A stretch of DNA of 64,000 bases, from the NCBI GenBank assembly GCA_964428345.1, contig CAYRYD010000014.1:43909-107908 (forward strand). Reading direction: 5' to 3'. Origin of the DNA: JABDMH01 sp964428345 (GTDB taxonomy: Bacteria; Bacteroidota; Bacteroidia; Chitinophagales; Saprospiraceae). Below, piece after piece: positions 8,241-16,544 of the stretch. A program made the position numbers and the translations under genes. A model generated the notes under the pieces. It ran no database searches, had not been told where the DNA came from, and saw only the letters and a list, made by a program, of their open reading frames with translations. Each line of letters begins with the position of its first letter. Within the stretch, counting starts at the first letter, position 1.

Positions 8241-9159
8241 CTCCATCATGATTGCGACCACAGCAGCTGCCGGCTCTTTTGCTTTTTCCGGTCAGGCTGC
8301 CCCGGTCAAATGCAGAATCTGTCTGAATCCGGGAAATATCGGGGTCTCCTACGATCAGGCCACCTTACTGGATATGGCCATCAAATATGGTTATCAGGCC
8401 ATTGCTCCCTATCCGGGAGAACTGGAAAAAATGGATCCGGAGCTGAAAGCTAAGCTGCTGGATAAAATGAAGACCCATGATATCACCTGGGGTTCGACCA
8501 ATTTACCGGTAGATTTTCGTAACGATGAAAAAAAATTCAGGGAAGATATGGCCAGTCTGGCGCAAACCGCAGCAGTGCTGGAAAGTGTGGGCGGTACCCG
8601 GATGAATACCTGGATTATGCCCACCCATGCCCTCTATACCTATAATGAAAACTTCCGTTTACATCGCAACCGGTTAAAGGAAGCCGCCAATATCATTGGT
8701 CACTATGGTATCCGGCTTGGTTTGGAATATGTAGGGCCCAAAACCCTGATGGCCCGCAGCAAGTATTCATTCATTCGCACCATGGCTGAAGCCAAAGAAC
8801 TGATCGCGGCGATGGATGAATCGAATGTGGGTTTTGTACTCGACACCTTTCACTGGTATTGTGCCGGCGAGTCAAAAACAGATATTCTGACACTGGAAAA
8901 CAAAGATATCGTCACTGTCGATCTGAATGATGCCCGGCTCGGTTTTACGGCCGATGAGCAAACGGATGGCAAGCGGGAATTACCACTGGCGACCGGTGTA
9001 ATTCCGATCAAGGAATTTATGGAAGGTATTGTTCAAATTGGCTATGACGGACCGGTTCGCGCAGAACCCTTTAATCAGCCATTGCGGGATATGGAAGATG
9101 AAGCAGCCGTCAAAACCACTTACGATGCGATGAGAAAAGCCTTTGATCTGGTGAGTTAG
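8209..9159 (+). CDS. Secreted sugar phosphate isomerase/epimerase-like TIM barrel
   Basis: 316 residues of the xylose-isomerase-like TIM-barrel family (AP endonuclease 2 fold). The N-terminus MTSRRIFLKNSS followed by a short hydrophobic stretch ending FSGQAA is a Tat-like signal, so the protein is probably exported folded. Barrel metal-ligand candidates are the Glu in LGLEYVG, the Asp-His pair in VLDTFHWY, the VDLND segment and the final Glu in VRAEPFN. The substrate is unknown. Its start lies inside sufU (32 bp overlap), suggesting co-transcription, though a functional link to Fe-S assembly is not obvious. A second family member is at 12292-13230. Confidence 0.8.
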   Translation: MTSRRIFLKNSSIMIATTAAAGSFAFSGQAAPVKCRICLNPGNIGVSYDQATLLDMAIKYGYQAIAPYPGELEKMDPELKAKLLDKMKTHDITWGSTNLPVDFRNDEKKFREDMASLAQTAAVLESVGGTRMNTWIMPTHALYTYNENFRLHRNRLKEAANIIGHYGIRLGLEYVGPKTLMARSKYSFIRTMAEAKELIAAMDESNVGFVLDTFHWYCAGESKTDILTLENKDIVTVDLNDARLGFTADEQTDGKRELPLATGVIPIKEFMEGIVQIGYDGPVRAEPFNQPLRDMEDEAAVKTTYDAMRKAFDLVS

Positions 9160-9189
9160 CCCCACCGGTTACAGGTCAGCCGGCAGAGA

Positions 9190-10197
9190 TTAGGCTTTAT
9201 TCTTTACCTTGATAATTTCGGCCATAATACTCAGGGCAATTTCCGCCGGACTTGCGGCCCCGATATCCAGGCCGATAGGCCCTTTGATTGAATCAATTTT
9301 TTCCTGAGTGAACCCGGCATCCAACAACCGGCTGATTCTTTTCTGATGTGTTTTTTTACTCCCCAGGGCACCGATGTAAGCCACCCCGGAATTTAAAAGG
9401 ATGTGGAGTGCCTGATCGTCAATTTTAGGGTCATGGGTCAGTAATACAGCGAAGACTGAATCGTTTAGATTAATTTCGGGCAAGGCATCCGCCGGCCACC
9501 GTCGCATTAATGCTTTCTCCGTTACCAAATCCTGGAGACTTTCATAAAACAATCCACGTGGATCGATGACCGTGATTTTAAAATCCTGCAGCTTTGCCAG
9601 CGTAATCAAATCCCGGGTAATATGAGCAGCACCAATGATGACAAGATGGTTTTTAGGAGGGAATACATGAAAAAAATACTCCTGATCTCCCAATTGTTCT
9701 TTCTGACTTATTTTATACTGCAGGATAACAGCCGCTTTCTCATAAATCGTATCCTCCAGTGTTCCCAACTGAGTTTCATCCGTATAAAATCCGAGGGTCT
9801 CATCTCCATATATCAGTATACAACCATGGTCTTCAGAAAGACACCGTTCAAACTGGTGCCAGATCATTGTCCCATCGCTCGTGCGATTAAAAAAAGGCTG
9901 TACCAACACGGAAATTGCCCCACCACAACTCAGACCGACGGACCAGGCCTCATCGTTCGAGACGCCAAATTTTAGTTTTTTGGGTTTCCCGGTCTGTAAG
10001 ACTTCCTTTGCAGACTTCACTACCTGCCCTTCCACACAGCCGCCACTCACTGATCCAATCATTTTTCCCGTTTCATCGACAATCATACAGGCGCCCACCC
10101 CTCGGGGTGCCGATCTCCAGGTTTCTGTCACGGTTGCTAAAGCAAATTCTTTTCCGCTGTCGAGCCAGTTTCTGATATCTTGGAGAATATCCAGCAT
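9190..10197 (-). CDS. xdhC: XdhC/CoxI-family molybdenum-hydroxylase maturation protein
   Basis: 335 residues. The N-terminal XdhC_CoxI domain shows RSAPRGVGACMIV, GSVSGGCVEG and GLSCGGAISV. The C-terminal Rossmann domain shows HLVIIGAAHI, TVIDPRGLF, AVLLTHDPKIDDQAL, YIGALGSKKTHQKR and GLDIGAASPAEIALSI. Such proteins bind the molybdopterin cofactor and help its sulfuration and insertion into xanthine-dehydrogenase-type hydroxylases. With the MocA-like gene at 3948 it points to a molybdenum hydroxylase elsewhere in the genome. It lies 180 bp downstream of the nitrilase gene on the same strand. Confidence 0.9.
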   Translation of the reverse strand: MLDILQDIRNWLDSGKEFALATVTETWRSAPRGVGACMIVDETGKMIGSVSGGCVEGQVVKSAKEVLQTGKPKKLKFGVSNDEAWSVGLSCGGAISVLVQPFFNRTSDGTMIWHQFERCLSEDHGCILIYGDETLGFYTDETQLGTLEDTIYEKAAVILQYKISQKEQLGDQEYFFHVFPPKNHLVIIGAAHITRDLITLAKLQDFKITVIDPRGLFYESLQDLVTEKALMRRWPADALPEINLNDSVFAVLLTHDPKIDDQALHILLNSGVAYIGALGSKKTHQKRISRLLDAGFTQEKIDSIKGPIGLDIGAASPAEIALSIMAEIIKVKNKA

Positions 10198-10377
10198 TGT
10201 TTGGAAATTTATCTGATTTTATAAAAAATAAACTTTCACGTTCATGTGTTCATTAAAGTCGAAAGGAATTAGTATTTCTTCATCCAATTAACAGAAAAAG
10301 TGGTTTGGAGTCTTATGCTGATTCTATCAATAGATTTTTCTGCTCAAGTGCATCATTAAATAATAACTCATTCAAAC

Positions 10378-11337
10378 TCATTCTTGATTATTACTGAGCC
10401 ATATTACTTTTTGTTCCGACACATTTTCCTGCCCCAGGATATTCCGGTACAACTCCGGTTTTCTGGCCATCAGATAACGGTGACCACCGGCCTGGGTCAA
10501 CTTCTCCCGGGTTAGCGTGGCGATGGTCACGTCGTCACCCAGTACACGGCATTCGGTCAAAACGTCACCAAAAGGGTCAATGATCATCGAACATCCATTC
10601 TTAAGCTGATCGTCATCCATGCCGATTGGATTGGAGAATACGACGTATACCGCATTGTCATAGGCTCGCGCAGGCAACCATTTCATCAGCCAGTCCCGCC
10701 CTTTCATACCATCAAATTCGAGGCGAAGGGAAGTGGGATCATTCTCCCGGTTTTCCCAAAGGGCCGGATCGACAAATCCTGCACCGGGCCGGGTAGAGGG
10801 CGTACACATCGTAACATGCGGCATCAGAATGATTTCGGCGCCCAATAACCTGGTTGCCCGCACATTCTCGATAATATTATTATCATAGCAAATTAAAATA
10901 CCAAATTTCCAACCGTAGAGATCAAAAACAACATATTCATTGCCGGGTAGAATATGGGGATTGATAAACGGATGAATTTTTCGATAGCGAGCGATCAGTC
11001 CGTCTTTGTTAACACCTACATAGGCTTTATAAAGTCCGCCGTCCCGGTCTTTCTCGAAAAGTCCGGCGAAGACGACAATATCGTTTTCCCGGGCAATTTC
11101 CGTCAATTGCCGGATACTATCGCCTTCCGGCAGGTATTCAGCCAGATCCAGCATCTGTTCTTTGGAAAGATGCCTTGCAAAGGTATATCCGGTGATGCTG
11201 CACTCGTGGAAGGCAATGACCCGGGCTCCTTTCGATGCGGCATCCTGTGACAACCGGTGGATCACTGCCAAATTATACACTTTGTCACCACTCCTGTTTT
11301 CAAATTGGGCAGTGGCAACTCTCAGATTGTTCATCAT
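10378..11337 (-). CDS. Carbon-nitrogen hydrolase (nitrilase superfamily amidase)
   Basis: 319 residues from ATG 11337 (MMNNLRVATAQFE). The catalytic triad is visible as Glu45 in FHECSITGY, Lys120 in YRKIHPF and Cys150 in GILICYDNNIIEN. The superfamily hydrolyses amides, nitriles or carbamoyl groups; the RPGAGFVDPALWENREND and LRLEFDGMKGRDWLMKWLPARAYDNAVYVVF-type sections match aliphatic-amidase or carbamoylase-like branches, but the substrate is open. Start choice: the longer frame would begin at 11373, inside a perfect -7 promoter box (11371-11378), whereas 11337 has AAGG just upstream. Confidence 0.85.
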   Translation of the reverse strand: MMNNLRVATAQFENRSGDKVYNLAVIHRLSQDAASKGARVIAFHECSITGYTFARHLSKEQMLDLAEYLPEGDSIRQLTEIARENDIVVFAGLFEKDRDGGLYKAYVGVNKDGLIARYRKIHPFINPHILPGNEYVVFDLYGWKFGILICYDNNIIENVRATRLLGAEIILMPHVTMCTPSTRPGAGFVDPALWENRENDPTSLRLEFDGMKGRDWLMKWLPARAYDNAVYVVFSNPIGMDDDQLKNGCSMIIDPFGDVLTECRVLGDDVTIATLTREKLTQAGGHRYLMARKPELYRNILGQENVSEQKVIWLSNNQE

Positions 11338-11370
11338 CTTACCTTGATTCGACAAGCATTTAAAGATCAT

Positions 11371-11378
11371 CAAATGTA
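11371..11378 (-). promoter_or_regulatory. Candidate -7 promoter box for the nitrilase gene
   Basis: Read on the reverse strand the bases are TACATTTG, a full match to the TAnnTTTG -7 box of Bacteroidota. It stands 33 bp upstream of the preferred ATG at 11337, giving a short leader. A -33 TTTG is not clear at the expected distance. Assignment is by consensus match only. Confidence 0.4.
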
Positions 11379-11520
11379 CATAAACTCATGATGAACCTGG
11401 ATGAAAGGGAAACAGTCTCGTTCTTATTCCGGAAAAAAGAACTGTGACATTCTTAGCCGGATTGAAGACAAAAATAACAGCAGAAAAATCAAAGATGCCA
11501 TAAAAAGTACGCATTGAAAC

Positions 11521-11988
11521 CTAATCGGATTCGAAGGTGAGCGAGACAATCTTCCAGGTACCATCGTGCTTTAAAAGGGAAAACAAATCGGTACCCTGCC
11601 ATTCCGACAGATGCTGTTCGGTTCCGAAAATCGCATTATATCTGGCCCATACCCGGGCGAGATTACCGCGGACCTCGATCTCCGCACTCAAGAGTCTCTC
11701 TTCGAACACCGGTTGACTGTCCGGTCCATCCGGTGTCTGACGGATGAATTCATCGATCGTCACATTATGCACTTTCGACACCGTATCACCGGGTTTCTGC
11801 CAGACCGTGGTAATGGTGCCACCCTCCCAGAAATAGGTCCTGAAAGTGATCCAGTCCCGGCTACTGAAATCTTTGTAATAATTTTCAATAAATCTCCGGA
11901 TGATATCCTCTTCCCCGGATCTGTCGACAAACTGACAACCAAACAGACTCATCGTCATTACACCAACAATGACCAGAAATCTTTTCAT
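11521..11988 (-). CDS. SnoaL/NTF2-like small lipoprotein
   Basis: 155 residues from ATG 11988 (MKRFLVIVGVMTMSLFGC), chosen because it gives a clean lipoprotein signal with lipobox LFGC; the frame could start five codons earlier. The mature part (EEDIIRRFIENYYKDFSSRDW, then a cone of beta-strands ending EWQGTDLFSLLKHDGTWKIVSLTFE) has the layout of the SnoaL-like/DUF4440 cystatin-type fold, which usually forms dimers with a ligand pocket. The role is unknown. It would sit in the periplasm or outer membrane as a lipoprotein. Confidence 0.65.
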   Translation of the reverse strand: MKRFLVIVGVMTMSLFGCQFVDRSGEEDIIRRFIENYYKDFSSRDWITFRTYFWEGGTITTVWQKPGDTVSKVHNVTIDEFIRQTPDGPDSQPVFEERLLSAEIEVRGNLARVWARYNAIFGTEQHLSEWQGTDLFSLLKHDGTWKIVSLTFESD

Positions 11989-12030
11989 GCAATATGGGTT
12001 CATTCAGTCTTCCTTACTTCAGTTGATAGA

Positions 12031-12048
12031 AATGGTGCAGGCACCATT
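12031..12048. promoter_or_regulatory. 18-bp palindrome in a divergent intergenic region
   Basis: AATGGTGC, AG, GCACCATT: perfect 8-bp arms round a 2-bp centre. It lies 43 bp upstream of the lipoprotein gene start on the reverse strand, in the 303-bp gap (11989-12291) before the forward isomerase-like gene. It could be an operator for a dimeric regulator. Palindromes of this size are expected a few times by chance in 64 kb, so support is the location only. The rest of the gap shows no gene or RNA that I recognise. Confidence 0.35.
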
Positions 12049-12291
12049 ATCTCATCAGTACTGTCGGGATTCTTTCAGTAAAGTTAATAGATTCTCATTT
12101 TTGATGTCATGATTACCGGTTTAAACATTGCCGGTGTGGCTCGGTTATTCAATCCAACTCAGAACCTGGGATGTACAAGAGTGGGGCCGGTAATTCACCA
12201 ATTTTTCTCCGGAATAATCAGTAATTTACTCTTGCATTCGTTGACTTGCATCCAAAAATCTGCAACCAATTTTTATTCTACCCGACCAGAT

Positions 12292-13230
12292 ATGAAGCGA
12301 AAGACATTTATTAGAAATGCCGGATTGAGCGCCTTGGCCGGAGGTGTTGGAAACCTTTTTTCGGTATCGACACCACGTCAAATTTTTCCAGAACCCGTCC
12401 ATCGCATCAAACTGGCGGTTTCTTCTTATTCGTACTGGCACTTTCGCCCACCTAAAATAACCATTCATGAAGTGATTGAAAAAGCGGCCCAACTCGGGGT
12501 GGAGGGGGTGGATATCCTGCACCGGCAAATGGACAGCGAAGAGCGGGAATATCTGATGTCGATCAAGCAAAAAGCATTTGAACAGGGCATTGACCTGATC
12601 TGCCTGTCCATCCATCAGGATTTTGTCGATCCCCTACCGGAGGAGCGGCAAAAAGCAGTTGATCACACGCTCCATTGCATTGACCTGGCCTATCAGTTGG
12701 GAATACCGTGTATCCGGCTGAACAGCGGGCGCTGGAATACGATCCAGTCCTTTGATGATCTGATGACCAAACGGGGTGAAGAACCACCGATTGCCGGATA
12801 TCAGGAAGAGGACGCTTTCAACTGGTGTATCGACGGCATTCAGCAATGTCTGGGACGGGCGCAGGAAAACGGTGTTTTGCTGGCCCTCGAAAACCATTGG
12901 GGCCTGACCCGCACCGTGGAAGGATTATTGAGAATTGTGCAAACCATCAATTCACCCTGGCTGGGAGTCTTAATGGACACCGGCAATTTTCTGGAAGACC
13001 CCTATGAAAAGCTGCAACAGATCGCTCCATACACCCGGTTTGTCCAGGCAAAAACCTATTATGGTGGTGGCGAATGGTACACCCTGGATCTGGATTACCG
13101 GAGGATCAGCAGAATTTTACAGGAGGCAGATTACCGGGGATATGTCGCCATCGAGTTTGAAGGGAAAGCTCCGGCTGATGAAGGCGTAAAAAAGAGTGTT
13201 GCACTGCTCCGGGAAGTCCTGAAAGGGTGA
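12292..13230 (+). CDS. Secreted sugar phosphate isomerase/epimerase-like TIM barrel
   Basis: 312 residues from ATG 12292. The start gives MKRKTFIRNAGLSALAGG, a Tat/Sec-type export signal; the open frame extends 61 codons further upstream but that part has no signal-like or family-like sequence. The fold matches xylose-isomerase-like TIM barrels: KLAVSSYSYW, GVEGVDILHRQM, IDLICLSIHQDF, IPCIRLNSGRW, LALENHWGLT, LGVLMDTGNFLEDP, RFVQAKTYYGGG and YVAIEFEGKAP. Glu, Asp, His and Glu at these strand ends are likely metal ligands. The substrate is unknown; members in this phylum are often in sugar or inositol catabolism. Confidence 0.8.
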   Translation: MKRKTFIRNAGLSALAGGVGNLFSVSTPRQIFPEPVHRIKLAVSSYSYWHFRPPKITIHEVIEKAAQLGVEGVDILHRQMDSEEREYLMSIKQKAFEQGIDLICLSIHQDFVDPLPEERQKAVDHTLHCIDLAYQLGIPCIRLNSGRWNTIQSFDDLMTKRGEEPPIAGYQEEDAFNWCIDGIQQCLGRAQENGVLLALENHWGLTRTVEGLLRIVQTINSPWLGVLMDTGNFLEDPYEKLQQIAPYTRFVQAKTYYGGGEWYTLDLDYRRISRILQEADYRGYVAIEFEGKAPADEGVKKSVALLREVLKG

Positions 13231-13441
13231 TGGTGAAAAATATTTCCGGCGATAACCAGCTGACTGTCAACAATCCGGCCTGAAATTTGCAACTACTGTT
13301 AATAGAGACCAGAGCATATATTATTTTTTTTAATATTTTACGCTCCAGTTACGTTACGGCCTTTCGAATCATTTTAAATATGCTTTGATTTGATTGTCGT
13401 TTCCCGTGGTGAAATGAAGCCCACCATTGAGAAATTGAACA

Positions 13442-14512
13442 ATGAGACCATTAGAGAAGGAAAAGATCATTGCGATCTTTTGGATACTGCTTTGCCTCAC
13501 CGGGACCAGTCTGTTTGCACAGACGCCTCCCAATCTGACCACCGGCCTGAAGTGGAATGAATGGTATTATGTTACGACAGTGGCGGCGATCCAAAACCAG
13601 TTTAATGCCGGCCGGCGACATGAAGAATCCAACCTGAATTTGACGACTGGTATTCTGGGAAATTTATCCCTTCCATCCGATTTTCTCCAGCTTGATTTTA
13701 AGGAGCAGGCACTCCTGCTTCTCAACGCCGAAAGAGAAGCCAGGCACAATGTCAATTATTCCAATGGTCTGGCCCTGGGTTTACCCTTTGAAGGTTGCGA
13801 ACTGGACCTGTCGGTCGTTGCCCAACGGCATGCCGACGACATGCAAACCAATGATTTTTTTGGTCATACCAGCTCGGGCGGGCAGTCGTCTAACACCAGG
13901 ATTACCAGTGCTTTTCCATCCTGCACCGAAGGCACCTCCGAAAATATCGCGTGGAACAGCTTCACTGGTAGTGGTTTTATCGCCGGTATTCCCCTTGCCA
14001 TTTACAATTTTATTTACGACGATGCCTGCTGTCTTTGGGGCCACCGTTCCCTTTGCCTGCGACAATCGGCCAATACAAACAACTATAACGGAACTTCCCG
14101 GTTTGGAATGGTAGGATTCGGACGTTCGACCGGTGCCAACGGTGATTATTTTGTAATGGACTTTTTTGATCCAAAACCAGTTTGTACTTACAATGAAACG
14201 AACTTTGAGAGTGGACAATCAGGGGGTGACTGTCCGGAAGATATCCGGCTTTCGGGTACAATAGAATCAGGAGTATACCAGGCTTCCAAATCGGTATCCT
14301 CTTCGGGTATGATACCCACGACCAATACAGTAGAATTAATTGCGTCCAACAGTGTGACCCTGGATCCGGTCTTTGAAGTTCAGCTGGGGTCTGAACTCCT
14401 TGTTGAAATCGGCGATTGCGGATCAGCCCTAAAAACGCAGGGACTGTCGAATGGCTGGATAGAAGAAAATCCGACCCTGGTGGGAGGGCTCCCGGTTTTC
14501 CGGATGGAATAA
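13442..14512 (+). CDS. Secreted CAP (SCP/PR1) domain protein with a C-terminal coathanger-type surface domain
   Basis: 356 residues. Residues 1-26 are a signal peptide ending SLFAQ. The CAP domain spans about 85-250: LLNAEREARH, the conserved His and acidic site in QRHADDMQTNDFFGHTSSGG, SENIAWN, and WGHRSLCLR. CAP proteins are secreted and of mixed roles (lipid binding, protease-like, wall association). The C-terminal 80 residues (IRLSGTIESGVYQASKSV, VELIASNSVTLDPVFEVQLGSELLVEIGDC) match the repeated LSGTI-SG-Y-AS pattern often named the 3-coathanger stack domain in surface proteins of Bacteroidota. No T9SS tail is clear. It stands alone, 212 bp after the previous gene. Confidence 0.75.
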   Translation: MRPLEKEKIIAIFWILLCLTGTSLFAQTPPNLTTGLKWNEWYYVTTVAAIQNQFNAGRRHEESNLNLTTGILGNLSLPSDFLQLDFKEQALLLLNAEREARHNVNYSNGLALGLPFEGCELDLSVVAQRHADDMQTNDFFGHTSSGGQSSNTRITSAFPSCTEGTSENIAWNSFTGSGFIAGIPLAIYNFIYDDACCLWGHRSLCLRQSANTNNYNGTSRFGMVGFGRSTGANGDYFVMDFFDPKPVCTYNETNFESGQSGGDCPEDIRLSGTIESGVYQASKSVSSSGMIPTTNTVELIASNSVTLDPVFEVQLGSELLVEIGDCGSALKTQGLSNGWIEENPTLVGGLPVFRME

Positions 14513-14601
14513 AGTTCACAGGTAGTCTATCGAACTTGTTCTTGCAGAAATTACCGACCAGAATTATTGAAATAAAAATAACCACTGCCAAACGCTTCCG
14601 G

Positions 14602-14632
14602 TTGTCCAGTCTTCCAATTTCCTTTAGCTTGG
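14602..14632 (+). promoter_or_regulatory. Candidate promoter for the threonine/serine dehydratase gene
   Basis: TTG at 14602-14604, 20 bases, then TAGCTTGG at 14625-14632. This matches the Bacteroidota arrangement of a -33 TTG and a -7 TAnnTTTG box with one mismatch, and would give a leader of about 15-20 bases before the ATG at 14656. Evidence is pattern only. Confidence 0.35.
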
Positions 14633-14655
14633 TCCCTTAATTTCAAAACAAAAAA

Positions 14656-15603
14656 ATGGATCACATTCCGACCCGGGAAGATATTTCCATCACCCACCGG
14701 ACTATCCAGTCCTACATTCATCGTACTCCGGTTTTCGCCAACCAAACCATCAATCGCCTGACCGGGGCGCAGATCTACTGCAAATGCGAAAATTTTCAGA
14801 AAGTCGGAGCCTTTAAGATGCGGGGAGCCAGCAGTGCCGTCTCCGCTCTCGATGACGACCTGAAGTACAAGGGCATTGCCACGCATTCGTCCGGCAACCA
14901 TGCCCAGGCAGTGGCCTTATCCGCCAAAATGCACGGCATTGAAGCGCATATCGTGATGCCGGAAAATGCCCCTTCCATCAAACGTCAAGCTGTCGAAGAA
15001 TACGGCGCCACGGTCTATATCTCCGGCAATCTGATCAAAGACCGGGAGCAAAAAATGAAGGAAGTACTCGAAAAGACCGGCGCGACCTTTATTCACCCCT
15101 ATAACGATTACAACATCATTTCGGGTCAGGCAACCGCCGCCAAAGAACTCCTGGAAGAGTTCCCGGAACTGGACAGTGTCATAGCCCCGGTGGGTGGTGG
15201 TGGTTTGCTCAGCGGAACTGCCCTCTCGACCAGGTACCATGACCATACTATCCAGGTCTACGGTGCTGAACCCAGACTGGTCGACGATGCCGCCCGTTCT
15301 TTCAAAAGCGGTAAGATTGAGACCAATCAGCGTATTGACACCATCGCCGATGGATTAAGAACCATGTTGGGAGATAAGACTTTCGGGATTATCACTCAAT
15401 TTGCTGACGACATCCTCACTGTCGAAGAAGAAAGCATCATCAGAGCAATGCGGCTGATCTGGGAGCGCATGAAGATCATCGTCGAACCCTCCGGTGCCGT
15501 ACCGCTGGCCGCCGTACTCGAACATTCCGACCTTTTCGCCGGGAAGAAAGTGGGTCTGATCCTTTCCGGAGGCAATGTCGACTTGCAGGATTTACCATTT
15601 TAG
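14656..15603 (+). CDS. Threonine/serine dehydratase (fold-type II PLP enzyme)
   Basis: 315 residues, a single catalytic domain without an ACT regulatory domain. The PLP lysine is Lys54 in GAFKMRGA; HSSGNHAQAV binds substrate; the phosphate loop is GGGG at about 180-183; the pyridine-nitrogen serine lies in LILSGGNVD. Such short enzymes are catabolic threonine or serine dehydratases or serine racemases, which cannot be told apart by eye. Products would be 2-oxobutyrate or pyruvate plus ammonia. No isoleucine synthesis gene is nearby, so a catabolic role is more likely. The gene has its own candidate promoter. Confidence 0.85.
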   Translation: MDHIPTREDISITHRTIQSYIHRTPVFANQTINRLTGAQIYCKCENFQKVGAFKMRGASSAVSALDDDLKYKGIATHSSGNHAQAVALSAKMHGIEAHIVMPENAPSIKRQAVEEYGATVYISGNLIKDREQKMKEVLEKTGATFIHPYNDYNIISGQATAAKELLEEFPELDSVIAPVGGGGLLSGTALSTRYHDHTIQVYGAEPRLVDDAARSFKSGKIETNQRIDTIADGLRTMLGDKTFGIITQFADDILTVEEESIIRAMRLIWERMKIIVEPSGAVPLAAVLEHSDLFAGKKVGLILSGGNVDLQDLPF

Positions 15604-15690
15604 CGAAGGGCAGCTAAACCAGGCTATTCGATCATCGAACCAACGCCTTTTGAGCACTGCAGGACCCAGGAGAGTAGCGTATAAACAGCA

Positions 15691-16335
15691 TCACGGTAAT
15701 GGTCGCACCATAATACTGCGGTACATGACCTTACTGCCCGGATCATGGGCCTGAAGGGCAAAGGTACCGCTGGAAATGATCCGGTTTTTGGTGCCTTCCT
15801 CCCTCAGCGGATTGGCCGGTTCGGTATAATCGATTACCACCACATCATTGATCTTGATGATCACCCTTTTTCCTTCCACTTTGATGTACTCAGTATACCA
15901 TTCGTTGTCTTTGACGTATGTTTCCTTTACGTCTACAATGGAATACAAACTGCCGGTACGGCGCCAGTCAGACTGCGAGTTATTGACCTGAACCTCGTAA
16001 CCTTTGGAAGGCCAGCCCTCCGGTTGATATTCGGTATGAAAGTAAATGCCCGAATTAGACCCCGGAAAAGTCATCACTTCGGCCTTAAATTCAAAGTTCT
16101 TAAAATTGTGGTTTTGCACCGGACCGTCGTAAAAAGCATGAGCCCGGCTACCATTGGTCACAATCGCCCCATCCTCCACCCGGATGGATAGGGGATTATC
16201 CGATATTTTCCAGCCACTCAATGACTTGCCGTCGAACAGGGAAATCCAGCCTTTGCCATCATCTTTTTGCATTTTGCTGGCCGAATCACAACCCAACACC
16301 CCGATCAGGGCTGCCAGCAACAGAACATGTTTCAT
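15691..16335 (-). CDS. DUF1080-type lipoprotein (3-keto-disaccharide hydrolase fold)
   Basis: 214 residues. The signal MKHVLLLAALIGVLGC has a lipobox, so it is a lipoprotein. The mature domain opens GWISLFDGKSLSGWK and contains FEFKAEVMTFPGSNSGIYFHTEYQPEGWPSKGYEVQVNN and RRTGSLYSI, the hallmark of DUF1080 (PF06439), a concanavalin-like jelly roll. Some members act on 3-keto glycosides; others are uncharacterised. The end (GTFALQAHDPGSKVMYRSIMVRPLP) is the usual C-terminal strand. It is flanked by unrelated genes. Confidence 0.85.
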   Translation of the reverse strand: MKHVLLLAALIGVLGCDSASKMQKDDGKGWISLFDGKSLSGWKISDNPLSIRVEDGAIVTNGSRAHAFYDGPVQNHNFKNFEFKAEVMTFPGSNSGIYFHTEYQPEGWPSKGYEVQVNNSQSDWRRTGSLYSIVDVKETYVKDNEWYTEYIKVEGKRVIIKINDVVVIDYTEPANPLREEGTKNRIISSGTFALQAHDPGSKVMYRSIMVRPLP

Positions 16336-16505
16336 GCGTCTTTAATTTGAGGGGAAGATAGGTAAATTTTGGAAGCGGTTGACTGGCCGAGTAGTTAAGG
16401 CGGATACAATGGACATATCGGTATCTCCAGGGAGGTGCTCAAATACCTGTCAATCCAGTGTGACTGGCGTCACCAGAAATAAATTAACACGTGGATTAAT
16501 CTTCG

Positions 16506-16513
16506 TATCTTTG
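16506..16513 (+). promoter_or_regulatory. Candidate -7 promoter box for the first DEAD-box helicase gene
   Basis: TATCTTTG is a perfect match to TAnnTTTG. It lies 31 bp upstream of the ATG at 16545 in a gap with no other gene. The expected -33 region (about 16483-16487) reads ATTAAC, a poor match to TTTG, so the box is the main support. Confidence 0.45.
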
Positions 16514-16544
16514 CATTCTTGTTACAAAACGATCATTCACATCG

